Shown here: in pieces, positions 21,191 through 32,671 of the stretch
How the letters are laid out: each line of letters starts with the position of its first letter
Numbering within the stretch: position 1 is the stretch's first letter
NCBI RefSeq assembly: GCF_904849725.1
Contig: NC_058523.1
Span: 338,561,948-338,625,947, forward strand
Length of the DNA stretch: 64,000 nt
DNA from: Hordeum vulgare subsp. vulgare
Taxonomy: Eukaryota; Streptophyta; Magnoliopsida; Poales; Poaceae
Direction of reading: 5' to 3'
Made by a program: the position numbers and the translations under genes
Notes under the pieces: generated by a model
Told to the model about the DNA's origin: nothing
Databases searched by the model: none
What the model saw: the letters and a program-made list of their open reading frames with translations, nothing else

Positions 21191-24100
21191 GCATGAGTAG
21201 GTGTAGATGATGCAATATGTGCTAATTTTACATGTGATGAAAGTCATTTGTAGTTATAGGATTCTATGGGTTATTTTCGAGCTAGCTTTGTGCCTTGATG
21301 TTATGTGCAAGTACCCAGGTATGATATATGATTTTGGGGTAGAATCATCCGAGGAATCCATTGGTGCAATCAGATTTCACTTTAGAGCAACTTCATAAAA
21401 CTGTTATTTTCTGTCATGATACCATGTTTAGTGCTTTGTATTAGGTGGTGCCTTGACCCTTTGAGGATGAATCCTTGATGTAGTGGTAGTGGGTGAACCC
21501 CTATACAGAATGGGGTCTTTGTTTTGTTCTTAGGAATTTGTATGCACCTATTCTGCCCTGTCAAAGTGGACACTTGGCTGAAACTGATAGATTTATGAAA
21601 CCTTGTGATTTTCACTAAGTCTGGGAATCTGATGTTATTTTCTTCCCCTGTTGTCTTGGATGAATTAGCTCGTGTGTTGGGAATCAACCCATGCAACAAA
21701 CTAAAGTTTGTGAGATTTTATGTTTGTCTAACTCCCTATTAAATTTCATGCTTATACACTTCCTGTAGATATCATTTTGGAGGCTGCCAAAAATTTTCCG
21801 AGCATAAGCAGCTGGTGAAAATCTGTGATTTTCACTAAGTCTGAGAATCTGTGATATTTTGTCCAAGTTAGTGTCTATAGATCTTATCATGGGTGATTCC
21901 TTTGCATTAGCTTCTTGTTCAGGGTTGTAGAGATTTTGGATAGCTTTTGCCTCATATCTTGCGTGATTCATTTAGATGGCTGTAGCTACTTTAAATATTG
22001 TAGACAAACTGCTATGTTGTTGTTGAAAATAGATTGCATGTTTGTGTTGATTTGAAGCTTGTGTGGGCATTATTGATGGTGTGGTGTGTTCCCATGAACC
22101 ACCCCACTTATATTTGTTGCTTGATCATGTGGCAACCTGATAACACCAGGGAGTGCCCATTGGAGTGTGTTTGTGGCTGATTTGAACCATAGGTCTCCAT
22201 ATCTTGTTTTGTAGTTTCCGGTTGATCCGTAACTCCGTTCTCTATGTTGTTTTTATGTTTTTGCATCGTTTTATCGTGATGCACATGCTCATGCCATATG
22301 CATGCATGTCAAGAAAACTTAATATGAGGTACTGTCCAGAATTCAATTAACTCAACTAATGCATATGAAAGTGACTAGTATAGTGATGCATGCTTCCTTC
22401 TTCACACATGTTTCATATTGCTTGTTGCATTATGTTGTGTTGGTGTTCATTGGCTGTTATCTTATCTTGGGTAGCATCGGGAACGGAGAGCGAGTACGTG
22501 GATTCCGGAGAGTACGTGCAGGAAGATCGAGAGGAGTTCCAAGCTGAAGACATCACATGCAAGATGACCATGACCTTGATACCGTATCTAGCTTTGTTAT
22601 GCTTAGAATCACATTTCCTTCGTTACATGCTCGCCGCCTACCACTTGATATAATGCCACCTGTCTTTGCCATGAACCCAAACACCTTCCTCTCCTAGCAA
22701 ATGTTGTTTGGCTAAGTAGGCTTGCTAAACCTCTAATGAGTAGCTTTGCTAGTTGCAGGTGCCAGCTGTCTCATGTGATAACATGAGTATTTTGATATCA
22801 TTATGTTTAAACTGCTATTTAAATTAATGCACCTATACACTTGGTAAATGACGGAAGGCCTAGCCTTTTGCCGGGTGATTTGTTCCATTGTTGCCGCCTT
22901 GGTTTCGGTTACCGATGTTTGTTTCCATAACTGATCGCCCCTAACACGTTCGGGGTTGTTATGGGGACCCCCTTAATAAATCGTGTAGTGATAAGGCTCG
23001 TCTGGCAGGACCCAACATTGGTTTTAATCTGCTAATCACCTAATAATAATTTGCATAGGGAATAGCTACCCCGAGGATTTAATCAACAACCCGAGCTAGT
23101 GCTCCTCATGAGTGTTACTCCAAACTAGCGCAATGTGCGGGTCCAACTCAGGGCAACTTGAGTGATTTCTATCAGGCCACTATACGCGTCGCTTATCCGT
23201 CGTGTCCTGAGAACGAGATACGCGGCTCCTATCGGGATCGTCGACACGTCGAGAGGTCTTGCCAGATTTGTCTTACCTTAGCGATATATCATGCGTATAG
23301 GGATTCCGGTGAAACTTTGGGTCTCCTCAAAGTTGAGGTTTTCCTCTAAGGAATTCGACGAGTTCACGAGTTTCGTGATAGAGGATGACTTTGCGTCCTG
23401 TGGCAGTTTGTGATGGACTAGTTGGAACACCCCTGCAGGGTTTAATCTTTCGGAAAGACGTGCCAGCGGTTATGTGGCAAATATGGATATTTTGTTAACA
23501 TCCGGTTCTAGATAACTTGAAGTAACTCTAATAAAACTGCCAACTGTGTGCGTATCCGTGATTGTCTCCTTCGGAGATCGCTCTTCGATTGAGAACATGG
23601 TGGGGTTATGTTTGACGTAGGTAGGTGTTCAGGATCACTTAGTGATCAATCTAGTCTTCGATCGATCGCATAGTCCACCATATGAATACCCTGATCATCG
23701 TAAGTTAGCCACCATATATGCTTAGGTTGCTCCAAACCCATACACTAAACCTTCCTCACCTAATAACTTGGCTAGATTCAGTACCAAGGTCGTTAGATTG
23801 ATGAGTCCCCGTGGCTCACAGATTACTACAAACCCCAACAGGTACAGGTACGCCTGACGCAGGAGATCCTGACGACAACCAGCTGAAGTGGGAGTTCGAT
23901 GAGGACTCTAGCCGTCTGTATGTGAACTATCCGGAATACTGAGGCCGTGGTCGTGATCGTGGGCTAGCATACGGGATCTCTTTAGTTCATCTATTTTCTG
24001 TTTAAGTCTGTAGCTGGACTTTCTGCTACTCTGAATAATGTGTGTATGTAAGCTATATGCTATAATCTTAACAGATGGCAAGTGTATGCCCTACTTGTTA

Positions 24101-25686
24101 CTCTTTTAATTATGTATTGTGATGATTATCCCGTTTGCGAAAGGCATAGATGCGCCCCTTTCCCCTTTTGAGGCCTCGCCCCCAAATAAGGAAAGGTCTG
24201 CATCTGAGTCATTACAATCAATCATAGTCCTTTTGATAAGTAAGAGTATCAAACCCAATGAGGAGCAAAAGTAAATTATAAGCAATTTGAGGAAGGTATG
24301 CTCTGCAAGTGCTGAGAGTAACAATGATAGATAGTTTTCTAGCAAGATAATTCGTAACAAGTGATAAGTGAAAATAGTAGGAAGTGTGCAGCAAAATAGC
24401 CCAATACTTTTTTATAGAAAAGGATAGGAACAAAAGTGCTCTTATATGAAGCAACCAGTCCCGAGGACACATGGGAATTTCATGTTGAGTTGATTCGCGT
24501 TCATTACTTTGATAACTTGATATGTGGGAGGACCGGTGCTAAGGTGATGTTCTTACTTGAACAAGTATCCCACTTATGATTACCCCCTCTCTCAAGTATT
24601 CGCAACTACGAAAGAAGAATTAAGATAAATCTAACCATAGCATGAAACATCTGGATCAAAATCAGCCCCTTATTAAATAATGCATAAACTTGCTTCTATC
24701 ACTCTAGCAACACATTATCTACTTATTACACCACAATGCCATCCCTTAGGCCCATATCATGGTGAAGTTTCATGTAGTCGATGTTCACACAACACCACTA
24801 AGAGAAGCAACGACGTACATATCATCAAAATATCGAAAGAATACCAACTTCACATGATTACTTATGACTAGACTTCTCCCATTTCCTCGAAAAAAAAAGT
24901 AATTAATCACAAATCATCACCATGTTCATTATCAGAGGTATAATAATTGTGATTAAGGATCTGGATATATGATCTTCCACCAACTAAACCAACTAGCATC
25001 TACTACAAGATGTAATAAGGACTACTAGTAACCCACATGTACCACTCTAAGGTGTCATGACAAAGATTGAATACAAGATATGAACTAGGATTTGAGATAA
25101 GATGGGGCTGGTGAAGATGTTGACAATGATTGGTCCTCCTATGAAGGAGAAAGTGTTGGTAATGACGATGGCTTCGATCTCCCCCTCCCACAGGGAAGTT
25201 TCACAAACAAAATCTATCAGTCAAAGAACCAAAGGGCCTCCGCCCAGGTTTCCACCTCCAGAGGGCAACACTTCATCCCAAAATTTCCTTCTTATTTTTT
25301 TAGGTCAAAACACATCTTATAGCAGAAGAGGGAGGTTGGGGCGCATGTGAAGGGCCCACAAGCTAACAGAGCACGCCTAAGGGGGTTGGGCGCGCCCCGT
25401 TGGCTTGTGGCCAGCATGTGGCCCCCTCTTGTATATTTTTGGCCCATAAATTCTCATATATTACACAAACATTTTATGTGAAGTTTCAGGTCATTTGGAG
25501 TCCGGTGAATTTTCACCCTTTTTCTTCGTTTTCAGGTCCAGAATTCCAGTTCCTCGCGATTCCTCCCTTCGTGATATACCTCATAAATCAGAGAGAAAAG
25601 GCATAATATTTGTATCATAATGTGGAATAATAACCTAGAATAATATAAATAGCAATAAGAATTCATGATGCAAAATGGATGTATCA

Positions 25687-25699
25687 ACTACCCCAACCT
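25687..25699 (-). other. Polypurine tract of element C
   Basis: On the minus strand AGGTTGGGGTAGT precedes the LTR start TGATACATCC, and the preceding TTGAGGACAAGCAAGG is the usual flank in this family. Confidence 0.8.
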
Positions 25700-27255
25700 T
25701 AGACCTTGCTTGTCCTCAAGTGAAAGCCGAACTGGATAATAATGACCACATTATTTGAGAGAGAGGTGTCGATAAAAACATAATACGGACATGAGAGCAT
25801 CATGAATGTTAACAGAACATTACGTTTTTCATCATATGACTTCTCATAGACAAGTAACAATCTATCCATAGTTATTGAAGTATGAAGCATAAACTTCATT
25901 GACAATCAACAAACTATGTTCTTAGTCATCGAGAGAATCACAATTCATCAAATTTTAGAGAAGAGTCTATATAAGAGCTTCCATTTTCGCAAGTTCACAT
26001 ACTCAACTATCATATAGTCTTCTGTGATTGCTGACACTCATTACATAATTTGTAGCTAATGATTCCATTGAGCACATAGGAAGATATGAGCTTTACTGTT
26101 TATTTTACCACCCAGCTCATTTACCTCAAGGATAATGTCAACAATAATGACTCATGATCATCTACGTCCAACTGGATATATATATATATGTGGATCTTTC
26201 CCAACACATGATGCTTGCCAACTAGAGAGTTAATAGGTAGGAACTGGGATAAATATTATTGATTTTTCCCTAAAAGTGAACACATGAAAGTAAAAGATAG
26301 GCCCTTCACAGAGGGAAGCAGAGGTTTTCATGCGCTTTAAATTTATAATGTGCAAACTCTTAATGTAAAGGAACGTCACTTTATATTGCCCCTTATGATA
26401 GAAAACTTTATTATGGAGTTTGTTGTTTTTATTTCTTTACCATCACAAGATCACATACAACTTATTTTACCTTGCAATAAAAAATTATACATGTTCAGGA
26501 TAAATTTTTATTGCTTTGTCCACCAATGACAACTTACTTGAAGGATCTTATTCAATCCATACGTATGTATGGTGGACTCTCATTGAAAGAAACTAGGTTT
26601 AAGGGTTATGGATGCAAAAGTAGTATCTCGACATATTTCGAATTTTTGGGCTAGCCAAGGATCTAAAGCAAGCACCGCATGTTAGAGGATCCATGACAAA
26701 ATAACTTCTATCTGAATGTAAACAAACATAACCATTACATCGTCTTCATTGTCCAGCATCAACACTTCGATCATTACATAATATTTGGTGCGGCTCACAA
26801 TCACAAAATATGTCCAAGATAGTGTATTTGTATGTGAATCTCCTCTCGTGTATAATAATATTGCATGGATTGTATCAATGACTACTACTATGTTTGTTTA
26901 CTCCCAACAAATTTTATCTATCATACTTTCTCTATGTGAAGCCATTATTCCCCATGGGATTAGCATATGAATTTCTATTGCTTCTATTTCATTGCCATGA
27001 TTGATGCATGAGAGTAAAGCAAGTAAACTCAAAATAATATTTATTGCATAACTCTCACACTCGATTACAAGGATCGATATATCACAAAGCAAACACTCTA
27101 AGCATAGCAAAACTAAAATTTTATTTCTCTAAATCATGACATAACTAAGGATCAAACTAAGATAGGTGTTAATTGTAAAAGGTGATGGTGATACGGTACC
27201 AAGACACCTCCCCCAAGATTGGAACAAGATAAGGGTGGTGCCCATACCCATGTAC
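25700..27255 (-). other. Long 3' untranslated region of element C
   Basis: This is AT-rich DNA with no supported ORF. A short TA repeat lies near 26178-26189. This long non-coding stretch between accessory coding sequence and LTR is normal for the family. Confidence 0.6.
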
Positions 27256-27650
27256 TCAAGTGTCCCTCTTGGTTGATGTTGGTGATGATGTAATCCTATT
27301 AGCGATGATGCTCCTTAGGATACGAACCTCCTCATTAAGCTTGCCAAATTCTCTCTTAAGGTCTAGAATATGCTCGTGAAGGTTGTAGGTGACGATCATT
27401 CCTCCTTCCATCAAAAGATGGGTTTTACTAGAGGAGGCAGCGGTAGTGTCTACCGGCGTACGATGATAAGGGGTAAACGTGGATTGGAAGGTGTAACCTT
27501 CTTTGGTAAGCTTGACTTTTTGAATTCCAGGTGCATATCTCCAGGTTGAGGTAGGGGTAATTCTTCTTCTTCATCATCTCTTGAAGGCTCAATCCTTTTT
27601 AATTCAGCCTCCACGTCTTCTTCCGTTGACCAGCCTCAAGGAACCACATC
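27256..27650 (-). pseudogene. Accessory coding remnant downstream of integrase in element C
   Basis: Minus-strand frames, shifted once, read an acidic segment (EEDVEAELKRIEPSRDDEEEE), a proline-rich part, then a coiled-coil-like segment (HEHILDLKREFGKLNEEVRI), and end at TGA 27256-27258. I recall similar short proteins after pol in Triticeae Gypsy elements. Function is unknown. Confidence 0.5.
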
Positions 27651-28056
27651 ACCATAGACTTGGAGATTGGCAAATAGATCTTTCTCCCTCTGAGTCTTGT
27701 GATGGCATATTGCCTCCAAATATGTTAGGAAAACAGCCCGAAACATGAACATAGGAGAAACTTGTGATGCGGTCGTCAAAACACATGGGACTATATATAA
27801 TGATTTTTTCTAGGTCAAAATAAATGTCCAGGAAGAAAACATAATTCGGGAGGCACACAAGGTGCCCATAAGCTACCAGGGCACGCGGACGCGGACGCGG
27901 GAGGGAGGGGGGTGGTAGGTCGCGCCTTGTTTTCTCGTGGGTCCCCCGACTCATTTTTTATTTTGTAATTTTTTATGAAATACCAAAACAAGAAGAACAT
28001 ATTTTTACGGAATTTTCGGGTTAGGTTTACTTACCGTATCACATACCTACCTTATT
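27651..28056 (-). other. Spacer between accessory remnant and pol end of element C
   Basis: The stretch holds a GC-rich patch near 27885-27945 that resembles the GC-rich part of C-type LTRs (ACCAGGGCACGC then GGTCGCGCC). It could be an LTR fragment or part of the element's own 3' region. No gene is seen. Confidence 0.4.
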
Positions 28057-29290
28057 TTAGCTTTCTGGACTGTTCCAGAAGGTCTCTATTATGTGTTCTT
28101 CCGATGTCATCACTTGAATAATATTTGTCTCAACATTAACGGGCGTACATGAGATGTAATGTTTAATTATCTACCCATTTACCACCCTCGGGTTTGTGCC
28201 CTCGGAGTTGTTGATCTTGATAGCACCAGTGCGATAAACTTCTTTGACCATATAAGGTCCTTCCCATTTTAACATAAGATTACGTGCAATAAATCTGAAA
28301 CGAGAATTGTACAAAACAACTAGGTCTCCTATATTGAATTCCCGTTTTCGAATTCTCTTCTCATGCCATATTTTAAATTTTTATATAAATGACTTGGCAT
28401 TTTCATAAGCTTGTGTCCTCCATTCATCTAAGGAGCTAATATCAAGTAACCTCTTTTCACCGGCAAGTTTGAAATCATAGTTAAGTTCTTTAATTGCCCA
28501 ATAAGCTTTATGTTCTAACTCAAGAGGTGAATGACGAGCTTTTCAATAAAGCATTTTATATGGGGACATTACCATTGGATTTTATAAGCAGTTCTATAAG
28601 CCCATAAAGCATCATCAAGTTTCTTTGAACATTTTTTTCTAGATCTACTGACAGTCTTTTGCAAACTCGATTTTATTTTTCGATTACACAACTCAACTTC
28701 ACCGCTATACTAAGGATGATAAAGTGATGCAATTCTATGGTTACCATCCTATTTAGCTAGAATATTGCATAAAGCACCATAAATAAAATGTGAACCACCA
28801 TCAATCATAAAATATCTAGGGACTCCAAACTTCAGAAAAATAACATCTTTAAGCATTTTAATAGAAGTGTTATGACCAGCACTACTAGTTGGAATAGATT
28901 CTACCCACTTAGTGACATAATCAATAGCAACTTAAATATGAGTGCACCCATTAGAGGAAGAAAAAAGTCCCATATAATCAAATCCCCAAACATGAAATGG
29001 TTCAATAGCAAGTGTTTAATTGATAGACATTTCCTCACGTCTACCAATGTCAACAATTCTTTGACATTCATCACAAGAGAGGACATACCTATGAGCATCT
29101 TCAAAATGAGTAGGCCAATAAAATCCAGACTGTAATAGTTTGTGTGCAGTTCTGTCAACAGTGCGGTGCCCTTTGTAAGACTCGGAATGACACTTCTGTA
29201 GGATTTATTGATGTTCATCCTCAGGTACACAACGTCTAATAACACCATCTATTCCTTCTTTATAAAGATTTGGGTCAACCCAAAAGTAAT
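28057..29290 (-). pseudogene. pol: Integrase of element C
   Basis: In broken minus-strand frames the zinc region and DDE core are readable: a CDECQ-like block near 29060, WVESIPTSSAGHN near 28900, and a GVPRYFMIDGGSHF core block near 28820. The C-terminal GPYMVKEVY and NPRVVNGQ segments lie near 28250-28180. The frame ends with TFWNSPES and TAA at 28057-28059. Frame changes and stops make it inactive. Confidence 0.8.
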
Positions 29291-29294
29291 GTCA

Positions 29295-29514
29295 TCAATC
29301 ATAGAAGCACTTTGTGTTTTGTTGGTATGTAAAGCTAGGTGGTACATATTTGGCAACAATGCAATTTAGATAATGTGCATACCAAGGACAACTACAAGAA
29401 GCATTTATAGTAGATAATCTCTCATCCGGAATATTACCATTAATAGGAAGTGGGTCATCATGGACATTTTCCATTCTAGATAAATTATTTTCTATAGGGT
29501 TTTCCTCTCCCTTT
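29295..29514 (-). pseudogene. pol: RNase H tail of element C after an internal deletion
   Basis: The minus strand reads RKGEENPIENNLSRMEN, the end of RNase H, then a PWYAHYLNCIV linker towards integrase. It is joined directly to the middle of RT at about 29515, so most of RT's second half and RNase H's first part, with the catalytic motifs, are gone. Confidence 0.8.
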
Positions 29515-30330
29515 CTATCAACATAAACCAAAAGGAATACGCCTATAAGCATGAGTTCCAAATAGGCAAGTAAAAGTAGTTTTCTCTTGGTTCTCTTTTG
29601 ACACGGGTATTTGAGAAAATCCATAATATCCATCAAGAAAGAAAAAATGTGTGTGCTTAGATAATATTTTTAACATTTGATCAGTAAAAGGCAAGGGGTA
29701 ATGATATTTTCTAGTAGCTTTAATTAATTTCTTGAAATCAATTACCATCCTATAACGTTACTATCCTTTGCGGTATAATTTCATTTTTATCATTAGGTAC
29801 AACAGTTATACCTCCTTTCTTAGGAACATAATGAATAGGACTTACCCATATACTATCAGCTATGGGATAGATTATACATGTCTCTATAAGCTTTAATGTT
29901 TAAGTTCTTACCACTTCTTTAATTTTGGGATTCAAGCGATGTTGGTGATCAACAACAGGTTTAGTATCCACTTCAATATTAACTTTGTGCTGACATAGAG
30001 TTGGACTAATGCCCTTAAGGACTTGAAGAGTATATCCAATATCATCTCGGTGCTTCTTCAGAGTTTTAAGTAACCTATTTTCTTCATGCTCTGAAAGGTT
30101 AGCACTAATAATAACAGGATATATCTTCTTTTCATAACGATAAGAATATTTGAAAGGATCAGAAAATTTCTTTAGCTCAAACACGGGATTTCCCTTTGGT
30201 GGAGGAGGATCCCCTAAAATGGGAACATGCAAGTTGTGTTTAAGAATAGGTGTTTGTCGAATTAATATTTCATCTATTTCGTTTCTCTCATTCATATGCA
30301 TATCATTATCATGGTCTAACATCTATTGTT
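29515..30330 (-). pseudogene. pol: N-terminal part of reverse transcriptase of element C
   Basis: From the right, the pre-RT region (NPVFELKKFSDPFKYSY) and the WVSPIHYVPKKGG segment are followed by KATRKYHYPLPF, FFLDGYYGFSQIPV, TTFTCLFGTHAYRRIPFG and a stop. Sequence after the FG motif, including the YxDD catalytic block, is absent because of the deletion. Several frames are used, showing small indels. Confidence 0.82.
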
Positions 30331-30399
30331 CTAATGGATCAGTGGGAGGCACAGTAATATAAGCAATACCAGTAATTTCATCTTTACTAGACAATTTTT

Positions 30400-30994
30400 T
30401 TCTCATGTGGTTCAAACTTAGAAAAATTAAATTCATGAGACACATCACCAAAGCTTACTTTAGCCTTCTCGGTAACACAATTAATTTCAACATTAACAAT
30501 ATTCAAGAAAGGTGTACCAAAAATAATGGGACAAAATGTTATCTTGTTGTGAACCAAGAACTAAGAAATCAGTAGGGCACTGCAACATCTCTAACAATCC
30601 CAAGCGGTGAAACAGTGTCTCTGTTTACAAGTTCAATAGTGACACAAATATCTTCAATCACAGCGGATGCTATAACATTCATAATTTCCTTGTATAAGGT
30701 AAAAGGTATAGCACTAACACTAGCACCAATGTCACAAAAACCATGATAGCAATGATCTCTAATTTTAACACAAACAATAGGCATGGGAGCAACTAATTTA
30801 TTTTTGGCTAACTAATGTCGCTTGTTTCTAGCAGGTCTTGCAATTCTAATAGCTTCAGCACAGAAGTAAATAACATGTCCATCAATATTATCAACTAGGA
30901 GACCTTTAACCATAGCAATATTAGGTTCAACCTTTATTTTTTCACAAGGTTTGGGTCCTACTATGAATTTTGTTAACCGTAGTTGCAACCTTGG
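30400..30994 (-). pseudogene. pol: Protease region and gag-protease linker of element C
   Basis: The 30784-30569 frame reads a protease active-site block with GASVSAIP following CDI (the usual aspartate region) and a downstream DICVTIELVNRDT. Further minus-strand reading gives a GDVSHEFNFSKFEP-type linker near 30440. The part right of 30785 encodes a basic linker in broken frames and ends at the insertion of element E. Confidence 0.72.
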
Positions 30995-31519
30995 TGTCGT
31001 GGTTTTGTCACGACAGATGTCCTCGTGATATGACGAAGTCTAGGAGCCATCATAACTAGGTGGTTGCTTGGATGGGGTTTGTTTGGGAACGAGAGACAAG
31101 GGTCTACCCAGGTTTGACCCCTCTGATGGAGATAAAAGACTACATCCTCCTTTTGGTGTTATTGATGATCTCGATTACAAGGGTGTGCGATTGCTAACCT
31201 AGCTTTTAAGGATTTCCAACTTGACCTTTCTACCCCATGGGCTCTCCTTTATATATTGGTTGGGAGCATGAGGTCACAATAGAGTCCAGATCATACTGTA
31301 ACCCATGACTTATTCAAATTCTTATTCATCTTGTTATAGAAAGTAGGAAAGCTTCTTGATTCTTCTTCTTGAGCCAGCCCCCCAGGTGATTGTATAACCC
31401 ATCCTCCAGGATGAGCCGCTCCTTGGGGCTTGTGTTTATATAGTCCTTTTTATTTGGCATGGTCTTCAAAGGTCGGGTCATCCCCTGGGCAAGCCACGAT
31501 GTGGGTTATATCCCCAACA
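30995..31519 (-). repeat. 3' LTR of element E (525 bp)
   Basis: Read on + it runs from TGTCGTGG to CCCCAACA. On the minus strand the polypurine-like ATTGGAAGCTAA (31520-31531) precedes TGTTGGGG. Only this copy is in the window, so the borders rest on TG...CA ends, the purine tract and my memory of similar Triticeae LTRs. Confidence 0.7.
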
Positions 31520-31880
31520 TTAGCTTCCAATTTAATTCAGATTCATCCATGTTATACTTCATCCTAAAAAATAAAAGAGACACCTCAAACGTCAAGGTTA
31601 AATCAAATTTCACCCTTGAGCTCGCATTTCTCTTCTTTCCTGAAAGAGCTACGTTCGGGTCAATATTCTGTCGGGTTAACTTCCTTGTTCAGGACTTCGT
31701 ATTTTATCAGCTGCTTTTATCATGATGTCACCCTACTGACCACTGACGTCCTTAGGTGATCATGACGAATCTTTTTTGAACAGTGACCAAATCCAGTCAG
31801 GCGCAAAAATCCGGGTGTCTTTTTAGCCACAATTAGTGCAACCGTTCCATTTACTACGTCGCTTCAGGCTCCCATCTCAT

Positions 31881-31888
31881 TATAAATA
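31881..31888 (+). promoter_or_regulatory. TATA box for the antisense gene of element E
   Basis: TATAAATA is followed about 30 bases on by a pyrimidine-rich CCTCTTCTTCTTCCTC leader, a typical plant 5' untranslated start. It lies on + , outside the LTR, upstream of the antisense coding frame. Confidence 0.6.
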
Positions 31889-32671
31889 AACCCAAGGCCC
31901 TTGGGTTCACTTTTTACCTCTTCTTCTTCCTCTTGTCTCGAGTGCCACTCTCGAGCTCGCCGGAGTTTCAAATACAGGAGCCTTCCAGCCACGTCGCCGC
32001 CGTCGATAGCCCTCGTGCACATTGTCCGTGGTCTTCTCTAGGAACACATTCCTTCAAGCGACTCTTCTTCCTAGATCTGGTAAGTAGAGCTTCATCCATT
32101 AGGTTTTTCTGGTGGAGTTCTTCATGATCATGGGAGTTCTTGTTAGTACTAACAGTAGTAGATCCGAGAACTTTTGGTTCCTTTAGTCCATGGAGTTTTG
32201 AACTAATCCCCTCCGACCTTTGCCATATTATATATCCAAAACGCCTGATAAGATCTTAAGTTTACACAACCTTCGATACCTATACTGTTGTAAGAACATG
32301 TATATTTATTTTCCATGATTTATTAGATCCATCCATCTTGTTACTTCGGTAGAAAGTAGTTTCTGTTCATAGATTGTGCTATGTTCCCTAGAGCTCGTGC
32401 TTCACTTATTTGGCCGGCTCAACTCATATTTCGCCATTTGGCCGGCCTAACTCACGCCTTCACTATTTAACCGGCTTAACTCATGCCTTCACTATTTGAC
32501 CGACTTAACTCATGCCTTCATCATTTTGACCGGCTTAGGAAATGAATTTATTTGTCAGCTTATCCAGTCATCAATCGCTTTCTTGTATGTTGACTTGCTT
32601 CAATTTCCTGGTTCATTTAGTCTTTTCGGTTTGTTTCTCATTCTGCACGTAGTGTTTCTACAACAATCACA

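Larger units (their letters stand above)
19049..24216 (+). mobile_element. Solo LTR (5.2 kb) inside element C's LTR
   Basis: The insertion begins TGTAACACCC and ends GTCATTACA, with perfect 5 bp duplications ATCAA at 19044-19048 and 24217-24221. There is no primer-binding site, polypurine tract, gag or pol. At 5168 bp it is very long for an LTR, but size and ends fit large-LTR Triticeae Gypsy families. It contains a GC-rich promoter block (19660-20560), two tRNA-like box pairs, a TG-rich repeat and a long AT-rich second half (21200-24180) with no gene seen. A single large LTR is the simplest reading. A compound insertion is not excluded. Confidence 0.82.
19025..25686 (-). repeat. 3' LTR of element C, split by a 5.2 kb solo LTR
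   Basis: The LTR occupies 19025-19048 and 24222-25686, about 1.49 kb. On the minus strand it begins TGATACATCC after the polypurine tract and ends CTTGTGGGTCA. The sequence across the insertion joins smoothly (ATGAGATCAA, then TCATAGTCC). ORFs inside it are not credible genes. The GC-rich region at about 25330-25440 is typical of these LTRs. Confidence 0.8.
19025..30994 (-). mobile_element. Element C: Ty3/Gypsy element, 3' half, with interrupted LTR
   Basis: On the minus strand the visible part runs from protease (about 30784) through RT, RNase H and integrase to a 3' accessory coding remnant, a polypurine tract and a 3' LTR. It inserted into element B just before TGACCC at 19025, where GTTTA (19020-19024) is the expected target copy. 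The upstream part is separated by element E, inserted at 30994/30995, and lies beyond the window. Its lineage is non-chromoviral Gypsy, probably Athila-like or close (inference). Confidence 0.85.
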
